From Sphingopyxis sp. USTB-05 (lineage in GTDB: Bacteria > Pseudomonadota > Alphaproteobacteria > Sphingomonadales > Sphingomonadaceae): DNA of 64,000 bases. This document shows, piece by piece, positions 17,765 through 27,138 of this stretch. Every line of letters starts with the position of its first letter. The first letter of the stretch is position 1. The position numbers were made by a program, and so were the translations under genes. A model generated the notes under the pieces. The model was not told the origin of the DNA. It did not search any database and saw only the letters and a program-made list of their open reading frames with translations. The stretch spans positions 2,294,001 through 2,358,000 of the forward strand of contig NZ_CP084712.1 of assembly GCF_023822045.1 (NCBI RefSeq), in the 5' to 3' direction.

Positions 17765-19155
17765 ACGCACTAACGCGTCACTGGACCTCCGTGCGCGACG
17801 CGCTCGACAATGAACGTGCGCGATCGCGCGGGGTACTGCGCACCGAGGAGGCCGACTTCCTTCCCGCCGCGCTCGAAGTGATCGAGCGCCCCGTGTCGCC
17901 GACCGCGCGGGTCACAGCCTGGCTATTGCTCGGCCTGCTCACCGTTACCGTGCTGTGGCTGGTTCTTGGCCGGGTCGATGTCGTCGCGTCGGCGCCGGGC
18001 AAGCTCGTCCCCGCCGACGACGTCAAGTTGATCCAGCCCGGCGCGGCGGGGATCGTGCACGCCATCCTGGTCCGTGACGGCCAGCGCGTCCGCGCCGGCC
18101 AGCCGCTCGTCGAGCTGGATCCCACCGTCTCGGACGCCGATACGGCACAGGCGAGCAAGGCGTTGGAGGCCGCGATGCTCGACGCCGCGCGGCTGCGCGC
18201 CATATTGTCCTCGCTGGACGGTCAGGGGCTCCGCTTCACGCCGCCCGCCGGAACCACCGCCAACGTGGCCGACACCCAAATCGCGCTCGCCCGCGCCCAA
18301 CTCGCGGAGATCCGGGCGGGTAGCCAGACGCGCGCCGCCGACACCGAATCCGCGCGCGCGTCGCGGGCCGAGGCACAGATCCAAGCAGCCAAGCTCGCCG
18401 AGACCCTCCCGCTGCTCGACGAGCAGATCGCTGCCAACGAGAAATTGCTTGAAAAAGGCTATGTGTCGAAGCTGCGTGTGATCGAAATGCGCCGCCAACG
18501 GCTCGTCGCCGCGCGCGACCGCGATGCCGCCCTTGCCACCGCGCGTAAGGCGGAGGCGCAGATCGCAGTCGCCGGCGGCAATTCGCGCCAGTCCACCGCC
18601 GAGGCCCGCGCCCGCATCCTCGCCGACCTCGCCAAAGCCGAGAGCGACGCTCGGCTGCGCAAGGAAGAACTGACCAAGGCCGCGAAACGCAGCAGCCTTC
18701 AGCGCCTCGTCAGTCCGGTCGACGGCACGGTCACCCAACTGGCCGTCCACACCGTCGGCGGTGTGGTCGAGGCAGCCAAGCCGATCATGGTCATCGTGCC
18801 GACACGTGGGAAGCTGGTCGCAGAAGTGACCATCGCCAACAAGGATGTCGGCTTCGTCCGCGCTGGCCAACCCGTCGCGCTCAAGGTCGAAGCCTTTCCC
18901 TTCACGCGTTACGGCGCTGTGCCGGGCCGGCTCGAACATATCAGCTCGGACGCGGTACAGGATGAAAAGCGCGGTCTTATCTATACCGCGCGGATCACGC
19001 TGGACCATGCGACGATCCGGCGTGACGGCGCGACGATCCCCTTTACCCCCGGCATGGCCGTCACCGCCGACATACGCACCGGCCGCCGTTCGCTCGCCTC
19101 CTATCTGGTGAGCCCGATCGACGAGATTCGCGCAACGGCGGGGCGCGAGCGCTAG
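17761..19155 (+). CDS. HlyD family type I secretion periplasmic adaptor
   Basis: A 464-aa membrane fusion protein. There is a short cytoplasmic N-terminus, one membrane helix (about residues 45-65, WLLLGLLTVTVLWLVLG), a lipoyl half-motif (VASAPGKLVPADDVKLIQPG), and long coiled-coil helices rich in Ala/Glu/Arg (about 120-320). The second lipoyl half (SPVDGTVTQL) and a C-terminal beta-barrel follow. It starts at the ATG at 17761, overlapping the exporter stop by 4 bp, so the two are co-translated. It would bridge the ABC exporter to a TolC-like outer-membrane channel, which is not encoded in this window. Confidence 0.94.
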   Translation: MNALTRHWTSVRDALDNERARSRGVLRTEEADFLPAALEVIERPVSPTARVTAWLLLGLLTVTVLWLVLGRVDVVASAPGKLVPADDVKLIQPGAAGIVHAILVRDGQRVRAGQPLVELDPTVSDADTAQASKALEAAMLDAARLRAILSSLDGQGLRFTPPAGTTANVADTQIALARAQLAEIRAGSQTRAADTESARASRAEAQIQAAKLAETLPLLDEQIAANEKLLEKGYVSKLRVIEMRRQRLVAARDRDAALATARKAEAQIAVAGGNSRQSTAEARARILADLAKAESDARLRKEELTKAAKRSSLQRLVSPVDGTVTQLAVHTVGGVVEAAKPIMVIVPTRGKLVAEVTIANKDVGFVRAGQPVALKVEAFPFTRYGAVPGRLEHISSDAVQDEKRGLIYTARITLDHATIRRDGATIPFTPGMAVTADIRTGRRSLASYLVSPIDEIRATAGRER

Positions 19156-19394
19156 CAACCGGCACCGCTTTCAGGATTTGGAGCCGCAAGCCTGACAGAT
19201 AAATCAACGCTCGCCCGTGGGCATATGTACGTTGCCGAGGGAATACTCGCGACGTCGGTCGGCCAACGCTTCGGAACTTGCCATTTCGCCGACCCAGAGG
19301 ACACGCTTAAGCATCGGGGCCGGTTGTTCTTTTAAGCTTCGTCGGATGCAAAGAGAAAGGAATTCCCAGCCCACGGGGTTCATTCGCGGGCTGA

Positions 19395-21284
19395 TCATTT
19401 ACCGTTTGGTGCCACGGACATCGAGATCGAGGAAGGAAAGTCACGCGAATAGAAGACCGAATGGGTTTGCGCCTGATAATCCCCTGACTTCGCCCTCAGA
19501 ATATTGGGTATGAAAGTTTGCGGATTGCGGTTGATCAGCGGGAACCAGCTGCTCTGGACCTGCACGCCGATACGGTGGCCTTTTTGAAAAACATGCGACG
19601 CCGAATGGAGGTCGATCCTATATTCCAGAACCTTACCCGGTTTGAGCGCCGCCGGCTTTTCATAACTGACGCGAAAGCGGCCGCGGAACACATCGTTCGC
19701 AATCATGCGCTGACGGCCGCGCAAGCCCTCGGGTATCGCCGCATCGGACGGATAGATGTCGACAAGCTTGACCACCCAGTCAGCATCGGTGCCAGTCGTA
19801 CTGGCAAACAAGCGCGCCGCAATGTCGCCAGCGACGGTAACATCCTCTACCAGCGGCTCGGTCTGCCAGAACAACACATCCTTTCTTTGCGTAAAGGGCG
19901 CCTGGTCGTCCGATATCCACGTTGACCAGTCAGACCCCGGCCGCATGAACGGCTTCAATATGGTCCGATCGCGATAAGGAACCGGGTTCGCCGGGTCCGA
20001 AACGAAGCTACTGGAGCCCTTGCGCGACTGCGGCGCGTCGAAGGAGAGCTTGCCTTCGGGATGGAGATACAGGTTGCGTCGCCTGCCTTCGGCGGCGGGC
20101 CAGCGCGAAAGGCGCTGCCACCGATTGCTACCCGACTGAAAAACGAGCGCCTCGGGCTGATCGAGTTTGCCGATGCCCTTGAGCCAATGGCGAAACCAGG
20201 GAAGCTCCACCGAAGTGCGAAACCATTCCCCCGTCGGCCCGCCCAGTTCGTACGGACCGTATTTGCTTCCATCGCCGCGCCAACCGCCATGGTTCCATGG
20301 CCCGACCACCAGATAATTCAGACCCCGGTCGTCACCCTTCTCCTGATTGGCATAGATTGTCATGGGACCATAAAAATCTTCCTGGTCCCACCAGCCGGCA
20401 ACGATCAGATTGGGGACAGCGACCTTTTTGGGCATCATGTGCGAGGTTCGGCTCGCGCGCCAAAAGCCGTCATAGTTTGGATGTGAAACGAAGTTTTGCC
20501 AGCTTGGCATGGAACGGCCGAGCAATTGCTGATCCATATTGGCGAGGTCCGACTGTTTCAGATACCAGCCATAGGCATCGTCGGTGCCGAAATCGAACGC
20601 GTTCATCGTCCGCCCGTCGGTCTCCAGCGCCGACACCCACGACCAGGCATAATCGAGCCGGAAGGCACCATTGTGCAGGAAGTCGTCACCGATGAACATA
20701 TCTTCGGGCGACGCCTGCGATGTGACCGCCTTGAGCGCGGGATGCGGATTCACTGTCGCAATAGCTGCGGTCCAGCCGCCATAGGAGACGCCGAACACGC
20801 CGACTTTGCCGTTATTTTCAGGCAGGTTCCTGATCAACCACTCGATGGTGTCGTAGGTGTCGGTCGCCTCGTCGATTCCGTCGGCCGTCTTCTTCAGCGG
20901 GCGTAGGTTCACAAACTCACCTTCGGAGCCAAAGCGGCCGCGAATGTCCTGAAAGACAAAGATGAACTTGTCCTCAGCCAACTCGCCATAGGCCCCCGCC
21001 TTGCTGAGGTTTCGGTCGATCCGATCACGCGTAAAGCCATAGGGCGACCGTGTCATGAGAATGGGAAGTTCGCCGACATGGCCCTTCGGACGCCAGACTT
21101 GCGCGTGCAGCCGGATGCCGTCGCGCGTCGGGATCATCACATCCTGCGCTTCATATCCGGAGAGGCTTGGAGCGGCGGCAATCGGCGGACTCGCCGCCGG
21201 TTGAACCATCGCAGGCGCGCCAACGAGAAGACCAAGTAACAACGCGGACAATGCAAAACTGTGACGGATCGAACCTATGCGCAT
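19395..21284 (-). CDS. CocE/NonD family hydrolase (X-Pro dipeptidyl-peptidase S15 type)
   Basis: About 629 aa from the ATG at 21284 (AGGA 9 bases upstream). An N-terminal signal sequence is visible (RIGSIRHSFALSALLLGLLV with a small-residue end), so export is likely. The alpha/beta-hydrolase domain holds MIPTRDGIRLHAQVWRP and the nucleophile elbow GVFGVSYGGW (catalytic Ser). The C-terminal X-Pro dipeptidyl-peptidase-like beta domain follows (DADWVVKLVDIYPSDAAI, HRIGVQVQSSWFPLINRNP). Family members hydrolyse amide or ester bonds such as glutaryl-7-ACA or cocaine; the natural substrate is unknown. A longer frame to 21359 exists but would place residues before the signal peptide. Confidence 0.9.
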   Translation of the reverse strand: MRIGSIRHSFALSALLLGLLVGAPAMVQPAASPPIAAAPSLSGYEAQDVMIPTRDGIRLHAQVWRPKGHVGELPILMTRSPYGFTRDRIDRNLSKAGAYGELAEDKFIFVFQDIRGRFGSEGEFVNLRPLKKTADGIDEATDTYDTIEWLIRNLPENNGKVGVFGVSYGGWTAAIATVNPHPALKAVTSQASPEDMFIGDDFLHNGAFRLDYAWSWVSALETDGRTMNAFDFGTDDAYGWYLKQSDLANMDQQLLGRSMPSWQNFVSHPNYDGFWRASRTSHMMPKKVAVPNLIVAGWWDQEDFYGPMTIYANQEKGDDRGLNYLVVGPWNHGGWRGDGSKYGPYELGGPTGEWFRTSVELPWFRHWLKGIGKLDQPEALVFQSGSNRWQRLSRWPAAEGRRRNLYLHPEGKLSFDAPQSRKGSSSFVSDPANPVPYRDRTILKPFMRPGSDWSTWISDDQAPFTQRKDVLFWQTEPLVEDVTVAGDIAARLFASTTGTDADWVVKLVDIYPSDAAIPEGLRGRQRMIANDVFRGRFRVSYEKPAALKPGKVLEYRIDLHSASHVFQKGHRIGVQVQSSWFPLINRNPQTFIPNILRAKSGDYQAQTHSVFYSRDFPSSISMSVAPNGK

Positions 21285-21748
21285 GATCGCGAATCCTGTT
21301 GCCGTGTCTGGGAGCTCGACCATGGCGGATTCGCCGATCAACTCCAAATAATTTTCCAATCAGGATTGCATTTCTCCAAACTGCATGGTTTTCTCCGATG
21401 GACGTCGAACTGTTCGTGTCGTGTCAACTGACTGGGGCTGACCGTTGGCAGACGCATGTTTGCGGTGCATCGCGTGCACATGTGGACGTTCGGGAGTCAG
21501 TGCCGGAGAGAATTGAAAATTATCAGTGTTTCGTGACGATAGCCAACGTCCGCGCGATGCGTTCCCAGGTGCAGGAGGTCGTGGCGCAGCATGTCGTGAA
21601 GACTGCCGCGTGAACTGTTGGTGTGCTCCTAGGCACTGTCGCTCAGGCATGTACAAGAATGCCGGCAAAAGAAGCTGCGTTGGACAATCGCACGGGTGTC
21701 CCTATCAGTCCGGCGCGACGTGTTGGTCGATATTATGTGGAGTTTACC
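21285..21748. other. Non-coding gap between divergent hydrolase and aminotransferase genes
   Basis: 464 bp separate the divergent CocE-type hydrolase and aminotransferase genes. In-frame extensions of both genes reach into it but have no family resemblance. I see no convincing gene, terminator or known binding site; it presumably holds both promoters. Confidence 0.5.
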
Positions 21749-22909
21749 ATGCCGGTCGAAATCGATCCCTTTCATGCCATCACGATCAGCCGTCTTGCGC
21801 ATCGGATGCGCGCCGAGGGACGGTCGGTGATCCATATGGAGTTCGGTCAACCCTCGACCGGCGCTCCCGCGGCGGCGATCGAGGCGGCACACCATATTCT
21901 CGATACCGACGGCATGGGCTATTGGGAAAGTCCGGAACTGAAGGCACGTATCGCGGCGCACTATGAAGAAACCTATGGGGTCGGCGTCGAACCCGAACAG
22001 GTCATCCTCACCTGCGGCGCGTCACCGGCGCTGGTCCTTGCGCTCTCCTGCCTGTTTTCCCCCGGCGCCCGGGTTGCGCTGGCGCGCCCCGGCTATGTTG
22101 CCTATCGCAATACGCTGAAAGCCCTTCATCTGGAGCCGGTCGAGCTCGCCTGCGGCGAAGCCGAACGGTTCCAGATCACGGCCGAAGCGGTCGAACGGCT
22201 TGAGCCCGCGCCCGATGGGCTGATCGTCGCGAGCCCGGCCAACCCCACCGGCACGATCATTCCGCCGGAGGAATTGCGGGCTTTGGCGGAGGTCTGCGAA
22301 CGCCGCGGCATTGCCCTTGTCTCGGACGAAATCTATCACGGGCTAAGCTATACCCGTCCCGCTGAAACTATGCTGAAGCACTCGCCCGATGCGCTGATCG
22401 TCAACAGCTTTTCGAAATATTTCAGCATGGCGGGCTGGCGCCTCGGTTGGCTCGTCGTTCCCGAGAAGCTGATCGACGCGGCGCGTGCCCGCATGGGCAA
22501 TTTGTTCCTGACGCCGCCCTCTCTCGCTCAGCATGCCGGCCTGATCGCGTTCGACTGCCGCGAGGAGCTCGAAGGTCATATCCAAACCTATGCGCGCAAT
22601 CGCGAACTCTTACTCAAAGCGCTTCCCAAAATGGGGCTTCGGCGGATCGCTCCGCCCGATGGCGCTTTCTATATCTACGCCGATGTCGGCCATTTGACGG
22701 ATGACAGCCTCGCCTTCTGCGAAGCCTTACTGCGCGACACGGGCGTGGCGGTGGCGCCCGGGCTGGATTTCGATCCGGTCGATGGCAAGGCTTTCATCCG
22801 CCTCAGCTTCGCGGTCTCCACCGACCTGGTCGAGGAGGCGATACGGCGCATTGAACCATGGCTGACTGCCCAAAAGGCGGCCGGAGCGGCTATCCCGCTC
22901 GCTGGATGA
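21749..22909 (+). CDS. Class I/II pyridoxal-phosphate aminotransferase
   Basis: A 386-aa fold-type I PLP enzyme of the aspartate/aromatic aminotransferase group. HMEFGQPSTGAPAAAIEAA is at the N-terminus, SPANPTGTIIPPEEL in the cofactor domain, and VSDEIYHGLSY contributes the Asp/Tyr contacts. The Schiff-base lysine is in NSFSKYFSMAGWRLGW, and FIRLSFAVSTD contains the carboxylate-binding Arg. I set the start at the ATG at 21749 (GTGGAG upstream); the frame is open back to 21623 without family similarity. It stands alone in its direction, so the amino-acid substrate cannot be inferred from neighbours. Confidence 0.92.
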   Translation: MPVEIDPFHAITISRLAHRMRAEGRSVIHMEFGQPSTGAPAAAIEAAHHILDTDGMGYWESPELKARIAAHYEETYGVGVEPEQVILTCGASPALVLALSCLFSPGARVALARPGYVAYRNTLKALHLEPVELACGEAERFQITAEAVERLEPAPDGLIVASPANPTGTIIPPEELRALAEVCERRGIALVSDEIYHGLSYTRPAETMLKHSPDALIVNSFSKYFSMAGWRLGWLVVPEKLIDAARARMGNLFLTPPSLAQHAGLIAFDCREELEGHIQTYARNRELLLKALPKMGLRRIAPPDGAFYIYADVGHLTDDSLAFCEALLRDTGVAVAPGLDFDPVDGKAFIRLSFAVSTDLVEEAIRRIEPWLTAQKAAGAAIPLAG

Positions 22910-23243
22910 GACTTTTAAGCAATCGTGTAGCAGCAACCGAATGACATTGGCCATTCGCGGTCTGGCAGCTTTTGGCGCGACAATAGCGAAAGCCGACGTA
23001 GGTCGATCTCCTGATGAGCGGCGGCTTAAATCGGCTGGTCGCGGCAGCTTCCAAGACAGGTGGGTCTGAAAACGGCAGCCTTACCAAGGGCCACGTAACT
23101 ATTGAATGATGACAAAATCACGATTCCGAAAAAATGGCGCGGCCGCATTAGTTAAGCGAAAGTATTTTATAGAATAATACCGAAAATGGGCTATCCAAGT
23201 CGCAATCCTCCTCAGCTCGGCGGATGCTTGATGAGGTTAGTTC
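22910..23243. other. Non-coding gap, relatively AT-rich near its right end
   Basis: 334 bp between the aminotransferase and the TonB-C-like gene. No open frame resembles a known family. The stretch about 23090-23190 is clearly richer in A/T than the surroundings and is the likely promoter region of the downstream gene. No terminator was recognised. Confidence 0.4.
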
Positions 23244-24143
23244 ATGTGGCACTTTTCAACTTTAACCGGTTTCCTAGCTTTGGCCTTCATGCCGCAAGCT
23301 TACGCAGCAGAGCCGATGCGCCTCCAGCCGTCGTCAAACTGGCACGTCAACTATGCCGACGACAGTTGCCGGCTGGCGCGTTCATTCGGTAGTGGCGAAG
23401 AAGAGGTGACGCTTGTCCTCGACCGATTTCGGCCGGGCCCGAGAGTCCATATGACACTTGTCGGTAGTCCGGTCGACGTGCGTAGCGATGTACGCAGAAT
23501 CGTTCTTCGCTTCGGTCCGAACGATGCCGAATTCGAGAAAAGGTTTGCACCCGGCACCCTCGACAACGGAAAGGCCGCGATCGTCGTCGGCGGGAACGTG
23601 TGGATCACGGGCTATGATGCCAAAGAGGCGGCTCTGGAAGATGAGGGAGAGCCAAATAGGCGACGGCCCATCGATCCCGCGCTCTACTCCGCGATCCAAT
23701 TTCTCGAACTGCGCATTGCTGGCAAGCGGTCGGTTGTACTCGAAACCGGATCAATGTTGGCCGCCGAACAGGCGCTGACAGCCTGCAACGACGATTTGCT
23801 TCGCGGTTGGGGCATCGATGCCGAGGTAGACAAGAGGCTGTCGCGCCGCGTCACGCCTAACGGCGACCCCCGCAAATGGTTGAGGAGCAGCGATTATCCG
23901 TCTCGGATGAGGTTCCTTGGCTACCAAGGGCTGGTACATTTCCGATTGATTGTCGATGAACGGGGAATCCCTCAGAGCTGCCATATCCAGCTCTCGACTC
24001 GGCCGAAGGACTTCGACGACGCGGTGTGCAACAAGATCATGGCACGCGCCCGGTTCCAGCCGGCGCTCGACGCGGACGGAAAGCCGGTCGCCTCCTATTA
24101 TACCAACAGCGCTCACTTCGCCATTCCCACACGCTCGTGGTAA
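23244..24143 (+). CDS. Exported protein with TonB C-terminal-like domain
   Basis: A 299-aa protein with a probable signal peptide (MWHFSTLTGFLALAFMPQAY, cleavage after AYA). The middle region (about 30-200) matches no family I recognise. The last ~95 residues (GYQGLVHFRLIVDERGIPQS, CHIQL, DDAVCNKIMARARFQPALD) resemble the TonB C-terminal fold seen in many orphan sphingomonad proteins. It lacks the N-terminal membrane anchor and proline-rich linker of a true TonB, so energy transduction is unlikely. It is convergent with the beta-lactamase-like gene. Function is unknown. Confidence 0.72.
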   Translation: MWHFSTLTGFLALAFMPQAYAAEPMRLQPSSNWHVNYADDSCRLARSFGSGEEEVTLVLDRFRPGPRVHMTLVGSPVDVRSDVRRIVLRFGPNDAEFEKRFAPGTLDNGKAAIVVGGNVWITGYDAKEAALEDEGEPNRRRPIDPALYSAIQFLELRIAGKRSVVLETGSMLAAEQALTACNDDLLRGWGIDAEVDKRLSRRVTPNGDPRKWLRSSDYPSRMRFLGYQGLVHFRLIVDERGIPQSCHIQLSTRPKDFDDAVCNKIMARARFQPALDADGKPVASYYTNSAHFAIPTRSW

Positions 24144-24318
24144 CAGTGGGTGACGGGACTCACGAAAATTGGAAACGTTCCGCTTCTTAGGCTCCAACGA
24201 ATTGAATGAACGCAGGAAGCTCAGGTCGCAGCTTCCCGGCCAATAGCGACCAGCTTATTGGCTTCGGACTTCATAAGCTGTCCATCGACGGTGGAAGATG
24301 CGCACCCTTCAAGAACAC

Positions 24319-25863
24319 CTATTCGCGCGCAAATTTGTCGCCACCGAGTTCCAGAGTGGCGATCTCTCCATCCGGGGCAAAGGTGAACCCGACGGGGGTT
24401 TGGCCGATTATGCTCATCTGGCCAGGACTATCCCACTGTGCCTTGAACATATCGTTGCGATCATGGTTGAGCATCGCCGTTGCCTGCGGACGTGCTAGCT
24501 TGAGCTTGCCGTCGGCCAGCGTGATCGAGATCTTACCGAGCAAGTCGCTCGAATAGGTGCCGACATAGCGACCGAGCGGCAGTCGCGCGGGCGCAATCGC
24601 CTCTGGACCCGACATCGCCGCTGCCTTTTCTCGCGCAATTCGGACCGCGTCATCATTCTCCTGCTTCATGGCGGCGCTGTGATCGGTCGCAGGCCCGCCA
24701 AGGAACGCATCAAGCACTCGCAATTCGACGGCCGCAGCCAGCTTTGTGCGCAGGCCGTTGGTCAGCACGACTATGCCGAGCTTCCTTTCAGGTATCATTG
24801 CAACCATGCTCTGCATCCCGTCGATCGCCCCGGAATGCTGGACAATCTTTTGACCGCGATATTCCTGCACGCCCCAGCCAAGGCCGTATTCACTGAACTT
24901 GAAAAGCGGGTCGGCTCGTCCGCGCGGGACGATCTGACCGCTATGCATTTCCGCCAGCGTCGTGGGGGCGATCAGCCGCTTGCCCTCGAAAGTGCCGCCA
25001 CCTAATTGCAGGCGCAGCCACTGCGCCATGTCGCGAGCGCTGGAGTTGATCACCCCGGCGCCGCCGACATTGTCGATCATGCGATATTCGACCGGTATCA
25101 TCCTGCCTTCGAGCAGCACATGCGGCGTTGCGACATTGTTCATCGCTTTGAGAGCGGTAATACTGGTGCTGGTCCGGCGCATTCCCAGCGGCTCGAATAT
25201 GCGGCGGGTAATGAATTGGTCAAAGCTGGCGCCGCTCACTGCGGTGACGATCTCGCCCGCAACGATGAACATCTCATTCTGATACTGAAACTGGTTGCGA
25301 AAACCGAGCGTCTCGGCCTGAAAGCGTAGCCGCCGGATGATTTCCTGACGGTCGAACCCCGATCCATACCAGAGGCTGCCGTTGGTAACGACGCCGGTGC
25401 GATGCGACAGCAGATCGCGTACGGTCACGTGGCGGGTGACATAGGGGTCCTGAAGTTCGAACGACGGCATATAATCGTGCACCGCGCCGTCCCACTCGAT
25501 CTTCTTCTCATCGACGAGCATGCCGAGCGCCGCGGCAGTGAAAGCCTTGGTCGCGGATCCGATCGCAAAGACGGTATCGGCATCGACCTTGCCCGGCTTG
25601 CCATCCTCGCGGACACCGAAACCTCTGGAATATATAATTTGGTCATCCTTGACGATCGCGATGGACAGGCCCGGCACTTGCCAAGTCTGCCGGGCGCCCT
25701 CGATATATGCGTCGAGCCCTATGAGCGCTTCCGGCGTCGCCGGCGATATCACCGGCGCTGGAGTGGGCGTCTCGGCCAAAGCCGGAGCGAAGACCTGACC
25801 GGCGAACAGGGCCAGGCTCGCGCTAGACACGACAAAATGCCTCAATCGTTTATTCGAGACCAC
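24319..25863 (-). CDS. Beta-lactamase-fold serine hydrolase (class C / esterase EstB-like)
   Basis: About 514 aa from a GTG at 25863, chosen because GGAGG lies about 10 bases upstream; the frame runs back to an ATG at 25920 without a ribosome site. A signal peptide is visible (RHFVVSSASLALFAGQVFAP then ALAE). The catalytic SxxK is in AIGSATKAFTA, the YxN motif is YQNEMF, and the third motif is HSG (QHSGAIDGMQS) where class C enzymes have KTG. That points to an esterase, D-aminopeptidase or transpeptidase-like enzyme rather than a true beta-lactamase. The C-terminal ~110 residues form a separate lipocalin-like domain. Probably periplasmic. Confidence 0.88.
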   Translation of the reverse strand: MVSNKRLRHFVVSSASLALFAGQVFAPALAETPTPAPVISPATPEALIGLDAYIEGARQTWQVPGLSIAIVKDDQIIYSRGFGVREDGKPGKVDADTVFAIGSATKAFTAAALGMLVDEKKIEWDGAVHDYMPSFELQDPYVTRHVTVRDLLSHRTGVVTNGSLWYGSGFDRQEIIRRLRFQAETLGFRNQFQYQNEMFIVAGEIVTAVSGASFDQFITRRIFEPLGMRRTSTSITALKAMNNVATPHVLLEGRMIPVEYRMIDNVGGAGVINSSARDMAQWLRLQLGGGTFEGKRLIAPTTLAEMHSGQIVPRGRADPLFKFSEYGLGWGVQEYRGQKIVQHSGAIDGMQSMVAMIPERKLGIVVLTNGLRTKLAAAVELRVLDAFLGGPATDHSAAMKQENDDAVRIAREKAAAMSGPEAIAPARLPLGRYVGTYSSDLLGKISITLADGKLKLARPQATAMLNHDRNDMFKAQWDSPGQMSIIGQTPVGFTFAPDGEIATLELGGDKFARE

Positions 25864-26707
25864 GCTGTATGCCCCTCCGCAAGAAATTTCTATTTTGAAA
25901 ATATTTTCTGATATGAGCATAATTGCCCCGAACAGAAATTGTCAACGGCCTGTCGTTCTGACCGTAGAGCGATGCGCGCCCCAGATCGAAGGCGTGTCGG
26001 CGACCGAATTTCTGGACACGGCCCACCCCGAACTTCGCTCCGCTCGGTGACACGACGAAAAAAGGCCCTCGCCATTGCCACGGCGACCCGGCCGATCTTC
26101 CAATTTTGCCGTCGCTGCAGTTAGGTTTGGAATGATCAGTTTTTTCCCACATTTCCTCCCTCAGGAGGAATTTGACACGTCCGGATCGGCATGGACTGGC
26201 GGACACGGATCACCTGAAAGCAGCGCAAGCGCTTGGCCTTCTGTCGATGCTCTCGGTTGTGTGGGGAAAACCCCTGGTGGCAGGGCTTGTATCGAACCTT
26301 AGATTTACTACCTGATTTATCAGTATTTTAGGTCGTCAAGAGGGCTTGATTCCCCCACATTTTCCCCCACACATTTCTTCAGCTGGCGAAAAAAATTCGA
26401 ACGAACGTTTTTCATATAGCCGATCGTGTCGAAGATTTTGGTCGCGATGGATCGCCCTTTGAGAGGAGAATAAGGGTCCCCATGCCGTGGTGAGAGGAAG
26501 CGGATCAAAGCCACAGCAACATGATGTACCGCACGAAGCTGAACATCGGCTTAGGCCATCGCCGGACGCGGGATTTCTGAGGTCGAAATCTGCAGGAGTG
26601 TGGCTTGACCTGTGGTGGCGAAGCGAGTGCGGTCGTGCAAACAATGGTATCACGGGTGGCCGGGCGAAATGTCGCTCGCAGTCAGATCGGCGGAAAAGGA
26701 CGATCCC
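25864..26707. other. 844-bp gap at the probable left boundary of the conjugative element
   Basis: No gene is supported here. The part near 25880-25925 is AT-rich and probably holds the hydrolase promoter. A short inverted repeat TTCCTCCCTCAGGAGGAA sits near 26153-26170, and GGGGAAAACCCC near 26263. Direct repeats TTCCCCCACA lie at 26350-26371, a look-alike at about 26143, and a copy on the opposite strand near 26258. Such short repeats can be arm-type sites of tyrosine recombinases, but no integrase gene is in the window. Base use changes from chromosomal genes on the left to the trb operon on the right. Confidence 0.45.
26350..26371. repeat. Tandem short direct repeat TTCCCCCACA, possible integrase arm sites
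   Basis: Two copies of TTCCCCCACA at 26350-26359 and 26362-26371 are separated by 2 bp, just outside the last gene of the conjugation operon. Spacing of about one helical turn fits recombinase arm-site repeats. The role as an attachment region is inference only. Confidence 0.4.
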
Positions 26708-26914
26708 TTACCCCGTAATGTCGGTTCGATAAGAGGGTGGGTCTGCAATCCATCGATCAAGTTGCGACTCTCGCCAGCCGACGGCAGTTTTGCTCAAGCG
26801 GATCTGGCTCGGAAAAGTGCCGTCGGCGATCTTCTCGTAGATCGTTGATCGCGAGAGCCCGGTGCGCGAAATTACAGTTGCGAGGCGAACAAGTCGGTCG
26901 GGGCGGTCGCTCAT
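26708..26914 (-). CDS. AlpA-family helix-turn-helix regulator / excisionase-like
   Basis: A 68-aa protein of the AlpA/Xis-like MerR-fold family: RLATVISRTGLSRSTIYEKI is the helix-turn-helix and TFPSQIRLSKTAVGWRESQL the wing. Such proteins act as excision factors or as regulators of mobile elements. It is the last gene of the trb operon, overlapping the DUF2274 gene by 4 bp. Its position at the element's edge fits a recombination-directionality role, though no integrase is seen. Confidence 0.85.
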   Translation of the reverse strand: MSDRPDRLVRLATVISRTGLSRSTIYEKIADGTFPSQIRLSKTAVGWRESQLDRWIADPPSYRTDITG

Positions 26915-27138
26915 GGCTTCCTCCGGCGCTGCTTGCTAAACTCCCGATCGCTCCCAATAAAGCGTTCGATCATAGGAGGAATGAGCCGCTCGGGCGGGAT
27001 CGCCTCGGGCAATCCGTTCAACTTGGCATGGACAGCACCATAATCTTGAAGGTCGCGCACGAGAGCGCCCGGGAGCTCAATCGTAAGTTTGACGGGCTTC
27101 TCTTCAATGATCGGGCCAAGGCGAAGCTTGCTCATCAC
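26911..27138 (-). CDS. DUF2274 domain protein
   Basis: A 75-aa protein with KLTIELPGALVRDLQDYGAV and LIPPMIERFIGSDREFSK, matching the small DUF2274 family that follows trbI in Tn4371-like and sphingomonad conjugative elements. The N-terminal strand-helix pattern suggests a ribbon-helix-helix-like fold, so it may bind DNA; the role is unknown. It overlaps trbI and the alpA gene by 4 bp each. Confidence 0.8.
   Translation of the reverse strand: MMSKLRLGPIIEEKPVKLTIELPGALVRDLQDYGAVHAKLNGLPEAIPPERLIPPMIERFIGSDREFSKQRRRKP

Noticed and set aside
19204..19398. 64-codon minus-strand open frame after the hlyD-like gene
   Set aside because: It has a plausible-looking peptide (MLKRVLWVGEMASSEALADR) but no family I can name and no ribosome site. 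It may be a gene remnant, but this cannot be supported.
26285..26320. tRNA-like GGTTCGA stretch near the element edge on the minus strand
   Set aside because: The bases around the loop do not form a T stem and no anticodon or D arm could be found, so no tRNA or tRNA fragment is claimed.
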